Shown here in pieces: positions 37,817 to 50,703 of a stretch of 64,000 nucleotides of DNA. Origin of the DNA: Streptomyces sp. NBC_01717 (GTDB lineage Bacteria > Actinomycetota > Actinomycetes > Streptomycetales > Streptomycetaceae). Both the position numbers and the translations under genes were made by a program. Where the stretch lies: NCBI RefSeq assembly GCF_036248255.1, contig NZ_CP109178.1:8809001-8873000 (forward strand). Reading direction: 5' to 3'. Position 1 is the stretch's first letter; each line of letters starts with the position of its first letter. The notes under the pieces are model-generated. The model saw only the letters and a program-made list of their open reading frames with translations. It did no database searches and was not told the origin of the DNA.

Positions 37817-38975
37817 GGAGCCCGTGGCCGTCGTCGGCATCGGCCAGACCAAGCATGTCTCCGCCCGCCGGGACGTGTCCCTCGCCGGTCTCGTCCGCGA
37901 GGCCGCCGTCCGCGCGCTGGAGGACGCCGCCCTGACATGGGCGGACATCGACGCCGTGGTCATCGGCAAGGCACCCGACTTCTTCGAGGGCCTGATGATG
38001 CCGGAGCTCTATCTCGCCGACGCCCTCGGCGCGGTCGGCAAACCGATGCTCCGCGTGCACACCGCGGGCTCGGTCGGTGGATCCACCGCGCTCGTCGCCG
38101 CCAATCTCGTCGCCGCGCGGGTGCACCGCACCGTGCTCACCCTGGCCTTCGAGAAGCAGTCCGAGTCCAACGCCATGTGGGGACTGTCGCTGCCCATCCC
38201 GTTCCAGCAGCCGCTGCTCGCGGGCGCGGGCGGCTTCTTCGCCCCGCACGTGCGCGCGTACATGCGCCGCACCGGGGCGCCCGAGACGGTCGGCTCCCTC
38301 GTCGCCTACAAGGACCGGCGCAACGCGCTCAAGAACCCGTACGCACACATCCACGACCCGGACATCACCCTGGAGAAGGTGCAGGCCGCACCGATGCTCT
38401 GGGACCCGATCCGCTACTCCGAGACCTGCCCGTCCTCGGACGGCGCGTGCGCGATGATCCTCACCGACGGGACGGGCGCCGACCGTTCGCCGCATCCGCC
38501 CGCCTGGGTGCACGGCGGCGCGATGCGCAGTGAACCCACCCTGTTCGCCGGCAAGGACTTCGTCTCGCCGCAGGCGGGCAAGGACTGCGCGGCCGATGTG
38601 TACCGGCAGGGCGGGATCACCGACCCGCGACGGGAGATCGATGCCGTCGAGATGTACGTCCCGTTCTCCTGGTACGAGCCGATGTGGCTGGAGAATCTCG
38701 GCTTCGCAGCCGAGGGGGAGGGCTGGAAGCTCACCGAGTCCGGGGTCACCGAACTCGACGGCGACCTGCCGGTGAACCCCTCGGGCGGTGTGCTCTCCAC
38801 CAACCCCATCGGCGCGTCCGGCATGATCCGCTTCGCCGAAGCGGCCCTGCAGGTACGCGGACAGGCAGGCGAACACCAGGTGCCGGGCGCCCGTAAGGCG
38901 CTCGGCCACGCGTACGGCGGCGGGGCGCAGTACTTCTCCATGTGGCTGGTCGGAGCCGAGCCTCCCCGCACCTGA
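37809..38975 (+). CDS. Thiolase-fold lipid-transfer protein (Ltp3-like)
   Basis: 388 residues. The N-terminus PVAVVGIGQTKHVSARRDVSLAGLV is the usual SCP-x/thiolase start. The nucleophile region reads VHTAGSVGGSTALVAA with Ser where Cys is expected. The C-terminal region has LPVNPSGGVLSTNPIGASGMIRFAEAALQV and ends GHAYGGGAQYFSMW, in which the usual CxGGGxG Cys is also absent. It is therefore a non-thiolytic thiolase-fold protein, likely partner of the DUF35 protein in cleaving a branched beta-hydroxyacyl-CoA. Last gene of the operon; a stem-loop follows. Confidence 0.87.
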   Translation: MSKEPVAVVGIGQTKHVSARRDVSLAGLVREAAVRALEDAALTWADIDAVVIGKAPDFFEGLMMPELYLADALGAVGKPMLRVHTAGSVGGSTALVAANLVAARVHRTVLTLAFEKQSESNAMWGLSLPIPFQQPLLAGAGGFFAPHVRAYMRRTGAPETVGSLVAYKDRRNALKNPYAHIHDPDITLEKVQAAPMLWDPIRYSETCPSSDGACAMILTDGTGADRSPHPPAWVHGGAMRSEPTLFAGKDFVSPQAGKDCAADVYRQGGITDPRREIDAVEMYVPFSWYEPMWLENLGFAAEGEGWKLTESGVTELDGDLPVNPSGGVLSTNPIGASGMIRFAEAALQVRGQAGEHQVPGARKALGHAYGGGAQYFSMWLVGAEPPRT

Positions 38976-38985
38976 GGCGAGCGCC

Positions 38986-39030
38986 GTCCCGGGCCGGCCG
39001 AGCCAGCCTTGGCCGTGGCCTGTCCGGGAC
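38986..39030 (+). terminator. Probable terminator after the lipid-transfer operon
   Basis: GTCCCGG (38986-38992) and CCGGGAC (39024-39030) are inverted, with further GGCC-rich pairing inside the loop. The structure begins 11 bases after the stop codon. Confidence 0.5.
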
Positions 39031-39080
39031 CGCCCCCGGTGGCTAGGCTTTGGCCGGAACGATTAGCGGGAGGAGCCGAC

Positions 39081-39323
39081 GTGGCGGAGAGCACCACCAC
39101 CCAGCAGCCCTTTGCCGGCTGGGACAAGCCGGACCTCGACCTCAGCAACGCCGACTGGCAGTCGGGCACACAGGGGGCCGGGGATGTCCAGATCGCCTTC
39201 GTCGAGGGATTCATCGCGATGCGCAACGCCGGTAAGCCCGGCAGTCCTTCGCTGATCTTCACCCCGGCCGAGTGGCGGGCCTTCGTGGTGAACGCCCGCG
39301 ACGGCGAGTTCGACCTCACCTGA
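39081..39323 (+). CDS. DUF397-type small protein
   Basis: 80 residues. The pattern LDLSNADWQSG, VQIAFVEGFIAMRNAGKPGSPSLIFTPAEWRAFV matches DUF397, a small actinobacterial family usually encoded next to a helix-turn-helix regulator (DUF5753 type). Here no such regulator adjoins it. GGGAGGAGCC lies just before the GTG. The family is thought to act as an antagonist or partner of the regulator; the function of an orphan copy is unknown. Confidence 0.8.
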   Translation: MAESTTTQQPFAGWDKPDLDLSNADWQSGTQGAGDVQIAFVEGFIAMRNAGKPGSPSLIFTPAEWRAFVVNARDGEFDLT

Positions 39324-39347
39324 CGGCGCGGCCCGTGCGCAGCGGAC

Positions 39348-39710
39348 TCAGGGCCACAACAGTTCGTGCGCCCAACCGGAATCCGTGGCACGGTGGTTGA
39401 GCCGGGTGTGGTTGCGCTGTTTGTCGCCCTGCCAGAACTCCACGGTCTGTGGCTGCACCGAGTGCAGCGCCCATCCCGGCGGTACGCGATCCGGCTCCCG
39501 CTCCACCCAGGCGAGCGACTGACGTACCGCCGCGTCACGCACCGCGAGATCCGTCAGCGGGCTGCTCTGCCGCCCGAGCAGTGCCTCCGCCCTGCCCCCC
39601 CGCCCCACGGGCCACGAAGTCCGCGGCGCTCCGCTCGGCACTGTCGGCGACGACGGGCCCGCGCACCCGCACCTGGCGGGCCGACTGCGGCCAGTAGAAG
39701 ACCGAGTCCC
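39348..39710 (-). pseudogene. Decayed PNPOx-like FMN oxidase (PdxH-type), C-terminal part
   Basis: Two minus-strand frames together give the end of a pyridoxamine-phosphate-oxidase-like protein. SVFYWPQSARQVRVRGPVV with AADFVARG appears in one frame (to about 39600). AEALLGRQSSPLTD, SLAWVEREPDRVPPGWAL, QPQTVEFWQGDKQRNHTRL and GWAHELLWP appear in the other, ending at a stop at 39348. The switch falls at a run of seven C residues (39595-39601). The N-terminal half of the family (substrate and FMN loop) is not recognisable upstream, so this is a remnant rather than a single sequencing slip. Confidence 0.7.
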
Positions 39711-40090
39711 ACCTACGCCCCGGGAACCTGATGCCCGTACCCGAGGCACTCGACCGGCTCAATGCCGCGGCCGCGGCTGTCCCGACCGTCCCCCGTCTTG
39801 ACCGGCCGGACGAATGCGAGCCCCTCGCCTCGCACCACCCGACCGGCGCAGCGCAGTGCGAGGACACCCTGCCCGCCGCCCTGACCCGCGCCGTGATCGG
39901 CTTCCTCGCCGGACGGCGCCGCGCTGCGTGCCTGTCACGCCCCACGGCGCGTGTGCTACTTCATCAAGGAGCACCCACGCCAGGAGTGGTGCAAGCCCTC
40001 CTGCAGGCAACCGAGCCCGGGTGGCCCGCCACCATGAGTGGCACCGCTTGTCGCACCCGTAGCCGGATGAACCGCCGTAGCGTGGTGATC
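39711..40090. other. Gene-free stretch between oxidase remnant and ACT-like gene
   Basis: About 380 bases in which no frame shows a recognisable protein. It may contain the eroded N-terminal half of the oxidase on the minus strand. No repeat or mobile-element end was seen. Confidence 0.5.
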
Positions 40091-40561
40091 ATGACTGGTG
40101 AACGCGACCTGCGAACCCTGCTGAGCGGCATGAAGCCGGTGCTGAACGCCGGCCGGTACGTCTTCACCACGGTGCCCGACGGGGCTGCGCCCACCGGCGT
40201 CGCTCCCGTGGTGACGGTCGCCGAGCGCGAGGGGCTGACCCTGGTGCTCCCGGAGGAGGAAGCCGTCGCCGCCGGGCTGGCGTACGACTATGTGGCGGCC
40301 TGGATCACCCTGCGCGTCCACTCCGCGCTGGACGCCGTGGGGCTCACCGCCGCCGTCGCGCTCGCTCTCACCGATGCGGGGGTGAGCTGCAATGTGGTGG
40401 CCGGCTACCACCACGACCACTTGTTCGTCCCGCACGGACGCGGCACCGAGGCGGTGGACGTCCTGGAGGCGCTGGCCGCGGAGTCGGGCCATGATGCGCC
40501 GGACACGCCTTGGCCCGCAGGTCGGCCGTCCGACGTGCGCGGGCCCGGCTCCGCAACGTGA
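40091..40561 (+). CDS. ACT-domain (DUF2241-like) small protein
   Basis: 156 residues. It begins with RDLRTLLSGMKPVLNAGRYVFTTVPDG, followed by GLTLVLPEEEAVAAGLAYDYVAAWITLRVHSALDAVGLTAAVALALTDAGVSCNVVAGYHHDHLFVPHGR in outline. This is the two-ACT-like fold of a conserved bacterial family. These proteins probably bind an amino acid or small ligand, but no function is established. The ATG at 40091 has a weak ribosome site. Same strand as the next small gene, 23 bases away, so they may be cotranscribed up to the terminator at 41096. Confidence 0.82.
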   Translation: MTGERDLRTLLSGMKPVLNAGRYVFTTVPDGAAPTGVAPVVTVAEREGLTLVLPEEEAVAAGLAYDYVAAWITLRVHSALDAVGLTAAVALALTDAGVSCNVVAGYHHDHLFVPHGRGTEAVDVLEALAAESGHDAPDTPWPAGRPSDVRGPGSAT

Positions 40562-40584
40562 GCGGGGACACGTAACATGTCTGC

Positions 40585-41085
40585 ATGTCCTTCCTCCGCC
40601 GCCGTAGCGCCGCCACACCCGCGGGCCCGGATTTCGACGTCCTGGCCATGGACCCGGGGGACTGGCCCGGAAACCTCGGCGCCGGTCTGCTGCCCGCACC
40701 CGACGGGAGCTGTCAGGGTGTCTTCCTGCGGTACGACCTGTTCGGCGGCCGCGGCCCCGCGATGATCATCGGTAACCTCCCGGAGGGTTCGCCCGCCCGC
40801 GAGACCGAGGAGGGCCAGGTCCCGTTCGAGGTCGCCCAGCTGCTGCTCGCGCTGGAGAACGACGAGCCGGTCGAGGTGACCGGCACCGACGACATGCCGG
40901 TGATGCAGGGCGACAACCTGCTGATCGTCCGCCGGGTGAAGCTGTCCGAGACCCGGATCTCCTGCGTCCAGTTCGACCGCAGCGACGGGGTGCTCGTCAC
41001 CATTGCCAGCTGGGACCGGCCCATCACCGACGATCTCTACACCCTGTTGAAGCCACTGCCCGCCGAGCTGTTCCAGCAGGGCTGA
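40585..41085 (+). CDS. Conserved hypothetical actinobacterial protein
   Basis: 166 residues, no signal peptide or membrane segment. It begins MSFLRRRS and has VLAMDPGDWPGNLGAGLLPAPDGSCQGVFLRYDLFGGRGPAMIIGNLPEG-like sequence, then VPFEVAQLLLALEN and ISCVQFDRSDGVLVTIASWDRP. The protein looks like a soluble alpha/beta domain conserved in Streptomyces, but no family function is recalled. The codon usage is typical for the genus. It is followed closely by a strong terminator. Confidence 0.75.
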   Translation: MSFLRRRSAATPAGPDFDVLAMDPGDWPGNLGAGLLPAPDGSCQGVFLRYDLFGGRGPAMIIGNLPEGSPARETEEGQVPFEVAQLLLALENDEPVEVTGTDDMPVMQGDNLLIVRRVKLSETRISCVQFDRSDGVLVTIASWDRPITDDLYTLLKPLPAELFQQG

Positions 41086-41095
41086 AACGTCCCTG

Positions 41096-41138
41096 CCGCG
41101 GCCGTCCGTACCGATCCGGACGGCCGCGGGGCACTTTT
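41096..41138 (+). terminator. Strong intrinsic terminator with T-tract
   Basis: CCGCGGCCGTCCG (41096-41108) and CGGACGGCCGCGG (41117-41129) form a perfect 13-bp stem with an 8-base loop, followed by GGCAC and TTTT (41135-41138). It starts 10 bases after the stop of the hypothetical gene. Confidence 0.85.
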
Positions 41139-41236
41139 GTCCAACCCTGAGCAGCCTCTGTCCATGAGGCTGCTTTGTCATGCACCTTGTCCGGGCAGTC
41201 GTCGGACCTTTAGCGTCATGCGCTATGACACCCGGG

Positions 41237-46214
<4,978 letters not shown>

Positions 46215-47549
46215 ATGACGTCCAAGCAGAGGACCAGACTCACTCTCGCCCTGACCACCGTCGGCGCCCTGAGTCTCGCGCTGCTCTCTCCCGCGGCGCA
46301 GGCCGGTGCGGACGGGGTGCGGCCCGAGTGTCCGCGCGGCCTCGACTGCGACTGGGTCCCGGCGGCCTATCAGCAGACCGGCGATCCGGCCGACAAGGAG
46401 ACGTACGGCAACTACGACACCGCGGACCGTCCACACAGCAACAAGATCAAATTCATCGTTCTGCATGACACCGAAGAAGACTTCGACACCACCCTGAAGA
46501 TCTTCCAGAACCCGCTTAAGCAGACCTCGGCCCACTATGTGGTGCGCTCGGGCGACGGTCATGTCACCCAGATGGTCAAGGACAAGGACGTCGCCTGGCA
46601 GGCGGGCAACTGGTACGTCAACACCCACTCCATCGGCATCGAGCAGGAGGGTGTCGCCGTCGAGGGCGCCAAGTGGTACACCCCCGAGCTGTACAACTCG
46701 ACGGCGAAGCTGGTGCGTTACCTCGCCGCCAAGTACGACATCCCGCTCGACCGCCAGCACATCATCGGCCACGACGGCGTGCCGCCCACCAGCACGGCCG
46801 GTACCAAGAACATGCACTGGGACCCGGGAACGTACTGGGACTGGAACCGCTTCATGGCGCTGCTCGGCAAGCCGACGACCGTGCCGAGCGCACCGAAGAG
46901 CAGCCCGCTGGTCACCGTCAGCCCCCGCTTCAAGGACAACAAGCAGGCTTTCCGCGACTGCGAGAAGAACGTCGACCTGCCGGTCCAGGGCAGCAGCGCC
47001 GTCCCGCTCCACACCGAACCGTCCGCCGACGCACCGCTGTTCTCCGACCCGGGCCTGCACACCGACGGCTCGCCCGGCACGAACTGCGCGGCCGACTGGG
47101 GCAGCAAGATCAGCGCGACTCAGCAGGCGGTGGTCGCAGACCACGCGCCCGGCTGGACGGCGATCTGGTGGTACGGCCAGAAGGCCTGGTTCGAGACTCC
47201 CGCGAAGGCCCGGACCACCGTGCCGACCGCCGGCTACGTCGTCCGGCCGAAGGCCGGCCGTACCGATGTGCCGGTGTACGGGGTCGCCTACCCGGAGAAA
47301 TCGGAGTACCCGGCGGACTTCGCGGACCAGCGGGTGGGAACGCCGCTGCCGTACACGATCAAGGCCGGGCAGTCGTACCCGGGCGGGGGCGAGGCGCCGA
47401 CCGGGTTCTTCTACGCGCCGACGATCGACGCGTCGTATCCGCTGGACCATGCGTACTTCAAGGGCGCGGAGAAGTACGTGACGGTGCAGATCGGACACCG
47501 GATCGCGTTCGTGAAGGCGTCGGAGGTGGATGTGGTGCGGGTGCGGTGA
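46215..47549 (+). CDS. Secreted N-acetylmuramoyl-L-alanine amidase (PGRP/amidase_2 family)
   Basis: 444 residues with a Sec signal ending AAQA-G near residue 33. The amidase_2 domain (about 70-220) has the zinc ligands in KFIVLHDTEED and QHIIGHDGV plus SAHYVV and the WQAGNWYVNTHSIGIEQEG motif. It cleaves the amide between N-acetylmuramic acid and L-alanine in peptidoglycan. The C-terminal half (about 230-444) has repeated SH3-like or beta-rich segments (VPLHTEPSADAPLFSD, TDVPVYGVAYPEKSEYP), suggesting cell-wall binding. AAGAAGGG precedes ATG 46215. Likely acts in wall turnover or growth on other bacteria; no operon partners. Confidence 0.9.
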   Translation: MTSKQRTRLTLALTTVGALSLALLSPAAQAGADGVRPECPRGLDCDWVPAAYQQTGDPADKETYGNYDTADRPHSNKIKFIVLHDTEEDFDTTLKIFQNPLKQTSAHYVVRSGDGHVTQMVKDKDVAWQAGNWYVNTHSIGIEQEGVAVEGAKWYTPELYNSTAKLVRYLAAKYDIPLDRQHIIGHDGVPPTSTAGTKNMHWDPGTYWDWNRFMALLGKPTTVPSAPKSSPLVTVSPRFKDNKQAFRDCEKNVDLPVQGSSAVPLHTEPSADAPLFSDPGLHTDGSPGTNCAADWGSKISATQQAVVADHAPGWTAIWWYGQKAWFETPAKARTTVPTAGYVVRPKAGRTDVPVYGVAYPEKSEYPADFADQRVGTPLPYTIKAGQSYPGGGEAPTGFFYAPTIDASYPLDHAYFKGAEKYVTVQIGHRIAFVKASEVDVVRVR

Positions 47550-47563
47550 CAGCTCGGGGCTGA

Positions 47564-47594
47564 GCGGGCGGGGCCCTTCAGGGGCTCCGCCCGC
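47564..47594 (+). terminator. 13-bp stem terminator after amidase gene
   Basis: GCGGGCGGGGCCC (47564-47576) pairs with GGGCTCCGCCCGC (47582-47594) through 13 pairs including one G-T, with a 5-base loop, 14 bases after the stop codon. Confidence 0.75.
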
Positions 47595-47641
47595 GAACCG
47601 GCCCCCCCGCTCCGCGATGGCCGGAGGGGCTGAACGCAACA

Positions 47642-47685
47642 GCGCGCTGCAGGCCCGGTGTGTCGGCACCGGACCCGCAGCGCGC
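47642..47685. terminator. Second long hairpin, likely terminator of the converging APH-like gene
   Basis: GCGCGCTGC (47642-47650) pairs with GCAGCGCGC (47677-47685), with an inner CCGGTG/CACCGG stem (47655-47660 and 47667-47672). It lies 19 bases past the stop of the minus-strand kinase-like gene. Confidence 0.75.
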
Positions 47686-47703
47686 ATCCCTGGTGGTGCC
47701 GCG

Positions 47704-48840
47704 TCAGCGAGTGCCGACCGCAGCACGCACAGCCCGCCGGGCCATCGCGCAGTCGTCGTGCAGCCGACGCAGCAGCAGCCGCTGCTCCTCGCCCGACGAC
47801 AGCACACCCGGACGCTCCTGACCGCCGCCCGTGGGCGTGGTCTCCCGCATCGCCCGCTGCACAGCCGTCTCGTACGTACGGATCTCCCGCGTCAGTACGA
47901 GCATCAGGTTCACCAGGAACGCGTCCCGCGCCGCCGGACCCGTGGCCTGTGCCAGCTGGCTGATCTGGCGCCGCGCGACCGGTGCGTCGCCCAGCACCGC
48001 CCACAGCGTCGCCAGGTCGTACCCCGGCAGATACCAGCCCGCGTGCTCCCAGTCCACCAGCACCGGACCCGTCGGCGACAGCAGGATGTTGGAGAGCAGG
48101 GCGTCACCGTGGCAGAACTGCCCCATGCCCTGACGGCCGCCCGCGTGCGCCAGGCCGTGCAGCAGCTTCTGCAGGTCACCCAGATCACGGTCGGTGAAGA
48201 GACCCAGCTCGTGATAGCGGGCGATGCGTGACGCGTAGTCCAGCTGGGCGTCGAACAACCCGGCGGCCGGCCGCCAGGCGTTGACCCGGCTGATCGCGCC
48301 GAGCGCGGCCCGTACATCGGCCCTGGGCGGAGCCTCCGACGGGTGCCTCGTCAGCGCCGCCACACGTCCCGGCATCCGCTCGATGACCAGCGTGCAGTTC
48401 TCCGGGTCGGCTGCGATGAGCCGCGGCACCCGGACCGGCGGACGGTGCCGGACGAACGCCCGGTATGCCGCTATCTCGTGGCGGAACCGCTCCGACCAGA
48501 CGGGGGAGTGGTCCAGTAAACACTTCGCGACCGCCGTCGTGCGTCCGGTGGTGCCGACGAGCAGTACCGAACGCCCACTGCGGCGCAGCACCTGGACCGG
48601 GTTGAACTCCGGGCAGATCCGGTGCACCGAGGCGATCGCCATCCTCAGCTGCGCGCCCTGCGGACCGGACAGATCCAGACGCCCGCTGAGCGGTGGGGCA
48701 CCCGGCCCCGCCGGCCGCCGGGGCCGGACCGTGCCGGGCGCGGACGGTCCGGCATGCGGGGCGAGGTACGGTCCGGCGCCCGCCCCCATGGGACGCAGGG
48801 GCCGGGGCGGGGCGGACACGGAGGACGATGCTGTGTACAT
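47704..48840 (-). CDS. Aminoglycoside phosphotransferase-family kinase-like protein
   Basis: 378 residues. A Pro/Gly-rich, probably disordered N-terminus (about 1-60) precedes an APH/choline-kinase fold. [19 protein letters not shown] carries the nucleotide-binding Lys, [16 protein letters not shown] is the hinge, the catalytic loop is [13 protein letters not shown] (His-Gly-Asp and Asn) and the metal-binding Asp lies in [10 protein letters not shown]. It transfers phosphate to a small molecule or protein. Resistance cannot be assumed, because Streptomyces carry many such genes of unknown substrate. Start ATG 48840 keeps the conserved core. It is divergent from the NsdA-like regulator gene, sharing a promoter region with direct repeats. 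Confidence 0.83.
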   Translation of the reverse strand: MYTASSSVSAPPRPLRPMGAGAGPYLAPHAGPSAPGTVRPRRPAGPGAPPLSGRLDLSGPQGAQLRMAIASVHRICPEFNPVQVLRRSGRSVLLVGTTGRTTAVAKCLLDHSPVWSERFRHEIAAYRAFVRHRPPVRVPRLIAADPENCTLVIERMPGRVAALTRHPSEAPPRADVRAALGAISRVNAWRPAAGLFDAQLDYASRIARYHELGLFTDRDLGDLQKLLHGLAHAGGRQGMGQFCHGDALLSNILLSPTGPVLVDWEHAGWYLPGYDLATLWAVLGDAPVARRQISQLAQATGPAARDAFLVNLMLVLTREIRTYETAVQRAMRETTPTGGGQERPGVLSSGEEQRLLLRRLHDDCAMARRAVRAAVGTR

Positions 48841-48980
48841 GGGCGAGACAGATCCCTTCGTGCGCCGACAAGTTGCGTGCGCCGCCCCGGCCGGCGGCCG
48901 TTCGGCACCCTGGGGAGTGCCTAGGGCTGCCGGGCGGGGTGGCGCTTTCCTACCTGACACCGGTGTGCGGGTGGCAGACC

Positions 48981-49010
48981 ATCTGGCGGACCCTGGCGAA
49001 CCCTGGCGAA
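48981..49010. promoter_or_regulatory. Three tandem 10-bp repeats in the APH-like/TPR-regulator promoter region
   Basis: TCTGGCGGA-type, then CCCTGGCGAA and CCCTGGCGAA, run head to tail with a 10-base period (48981-49010), 62-90 bases before the TPR-regulator start. One-helical-turn spacing places the repeats on the same DNA face, as in cooperative regulator sites (inference). Confidence 0.5.
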
Positions 49011-49025
49011 TAGTCGCAAGGCATC

Positions 49026-49044
49026 TGACAGGGGGTTACTGTCA
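49026..49044. promoter_or_regulatory. Inverted repeat TGACAG-N7-CTGTCA before TPR regulator
   Basis: TGACAG (49026-49031) and CTGTCA (49039-49044) form a 19-bp dyad 28 bases upstream of the GTG at 49072, overlapping the expected core promoter. It could be an autoregulatory operator. Confidence 0.5.
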
Positions 49045-49071
49045 ACTCAGCCGAGAACCTGGGGGCTTGAC

Positions 49072-50568
49072 GTGACCGGAGAACCCAACACCCGTCTGTC
49101 GGATCTGTTCGGCCTTGCCGGCTGGTCCAAGGGCGAACTCGCGAGAATGGTGAACCGGCAGGCGGCGGCCATGGGCTACCCGCAGCTGGCCACCGACACC
49201 TCGCGCGTGAGGCGCTGGATCGACATGGGGGAGTCCCCCCGCGATCCCGTGCCCGAAGTGCTGGCAGCCCTGTTCACCGAGCGACTCGGTCGTGTCGTGA
49301 CCATCGAGGACCTCGGGTTCGGCCGGCGCGGGCGTGTGGGGAAGCGGAAAGAGGTCGGGACGGAAGACAATCCCGACGGTCTGCCGTGGGCGCCCGAACG
49401 GACGGCAGCGGTCCTCACCGAATTCACGGGAATGGACCTCATGCTCAACCGACGCGGCTTGGTGAGCGCGGGCGCCGCGCTCGCCGCAGGATCGACCATC
49501 ACCGGCCCCATGCACGACTGGCTGCACACCGACCCCGTGTTGGCGGCCGATGCTCCACGGATCGACGACCCCCTCCACGTGGACCCGGCCGGCTTCGACC
49601 GGTACGAGGCCGCACCCATCGGGTCGGAGGAGATCGAAGCACTCGAACGGTCCGTCGAGGTGTTCCGCGCCTGGGATGCCTCCCGGGGCGGCGGACTCCA
49701 GCGCAAGGCGGTCGTGGGCCAGCTCAACGAGGTGGGCGGCATGCTTTCCTACCGCCACCCCGACCATCTGCAGCGCCGCCTCTGGGGTGTTGCCGCCAAC
49801 CTCGCCGTACTCGCCGGATGGATGTCCCACGACATCGGCCTCGAACCCACCGCCCAGAAGTACTTCGTCATCGCCGCCCATGCGGCACGCGAGGGAGGCG
49901 ACCGCCCGCGCGCGGGCGAGGCGCTCTCCCGGGCGGCCCGTCAGATGGTCCACCTGGGCCGTCCCGACGACGCGCTGGACCTGATGAAGCTCGCCAAGTC
50001 CGGTTCCGGGGACATGGTGCTGCCACGCACCCAGGCGATGCTGCACACCATCGAGGCCTGGGCGCAGGCGTCCATGGGCCGCGGCCAGGCCATGCGCCGC
50101 ACGCTCGGCAAGGCCGAGGAGCTCTTCGTGTCGGACAAGGGCGATGTGCCGCCGCCCAGTTGGATGCAGCTGTTCGACGAGGCGGATCTGCACGGCATGC
50201 AGGCTCTGGCGTTCCGCACGCTCGCCGAGCACGATCCGTCGGTGGCCATCATCGCGCAGCGCCACGCCAAGCAGGCCCTGGAACTGCGCGCCAACGGGCG
50301 CCAACGCTCCAAGATCTTCGACTACATCTCGCTCGCCTCGGCGTGCTTCATCGCCGACGACCCGGAGCAGGCCGACCGATACGCGCGGCTCGCCCTGGTG
50401 ACGATGGGGGAGACCTCCTCACACCGAACCTGGGACCGGCTGCGCCAGATGTACCGGCTCACAGGACAGTTCGCCGGGTACGCGAAGATCGAGGACCTGC
50501 GTGAGGAGATCAATCTCGCGATGCCGCAGAGCTCCGTGATCAGGCGGCCCAGAAGCTCGGAGATCTGA
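49072..50568 (+). CDS. NsdA-like TPR-containing transcriptional regulator
   Basis: 498 residues. The N-terminal region (GWSKGELARMVNRQAAAMGYPQLATDTSRVRRWIDMGESP) is a helix-turn-helix-like domain seen in Streptomyces regulators of the NsdA/NsdB group. The remainder (about 150-480) is all-helical and contains tetratricopeptide-like repeats (LWGVAANLAVLAGWMSHDIGLEPTAQKYFVIAAHAAREGG; RAGEALSRAARQMVHLGRPDDALDLMKLA). NsdA is a known negative regulator of differentiation and antibiotic production in S. coelicolor; orthology is not proven here. GTG at 49072 is preceded by GGGGG. It faces a PAS-PP2C phosphatase gene, with 135 bases between stops. Confidence 0.82.
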   Translation: MTGEPNTRLSDLFGLAGWSKGELARMVNRQAAAMGYPQLATDTSRVRRWIDMGESPRDPVPEVLAALFTERLGRVVTIEDLGFGRRGRVGKRKEVGTEDNPDGLPWAPERTAAVLTEFTGMDLMLNRRGLVSAGAALAAGSTITGPMHDWLHTDPVLAADAPRIDDPLHVDPAGFDRYEAAPIGSEEIEALERSVEVFRAWDASRGGGLQRKAVVGQLNEVGGMLSYRHPDHLQRRLWGVAANLAVLAGWMSHDIGLEPTAQKYFVIAAHAAREGGDRPRAGEALSRAARQMVHLGRPDDALDLMKLAKSGSGDMVLPRTQAMLHTIEAWAQASMGRGQAMRRTLGKAEELFVSDKGDVPPPSWMQLFDEADLHGMQALAFRTLAEHDPSVAIIAQRHAKQALELRANGRQRSKIFDYISLASACFIADDPEQADRYARLALVTMGETSSHRTWDRLRQMYRLTGQFAGYAKIEDLREEINLAMPQSSVIRRPRSSEI

Positions 50569-50631
50569 TCCAGGGGCACTGCGACGACAGGGCGCCGATC
50601 ACCCACCGTCCGAGCACCGCACGACTCGAGC

Positions 50632-50646
50632 AGGCGGCTTCCGCCT
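50632..50646. terminator. Small hairpin between converging regulator and phosphatase genes
   Basis: AGGCGG (50632-50637) and CCGCCT (50641-50646) with a CTT loop form a 6-bp stem between the two stop codons. A weak candidate. Confidence 0.4.
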
Positions 50647-50703
50647 ACGTCCCCGTGCTGTGCCGCACTGGCTGTGCACTCGTGCTCCTGACCCGACCCG
50701 GGC

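Noticed and set aside
47704..48840. Aminoglycoside resistance gene
   Set aside because: The fold matches APH kinases, but sequence alone does not indicate aminoglycosides; left as a kinase of unknown substrate.
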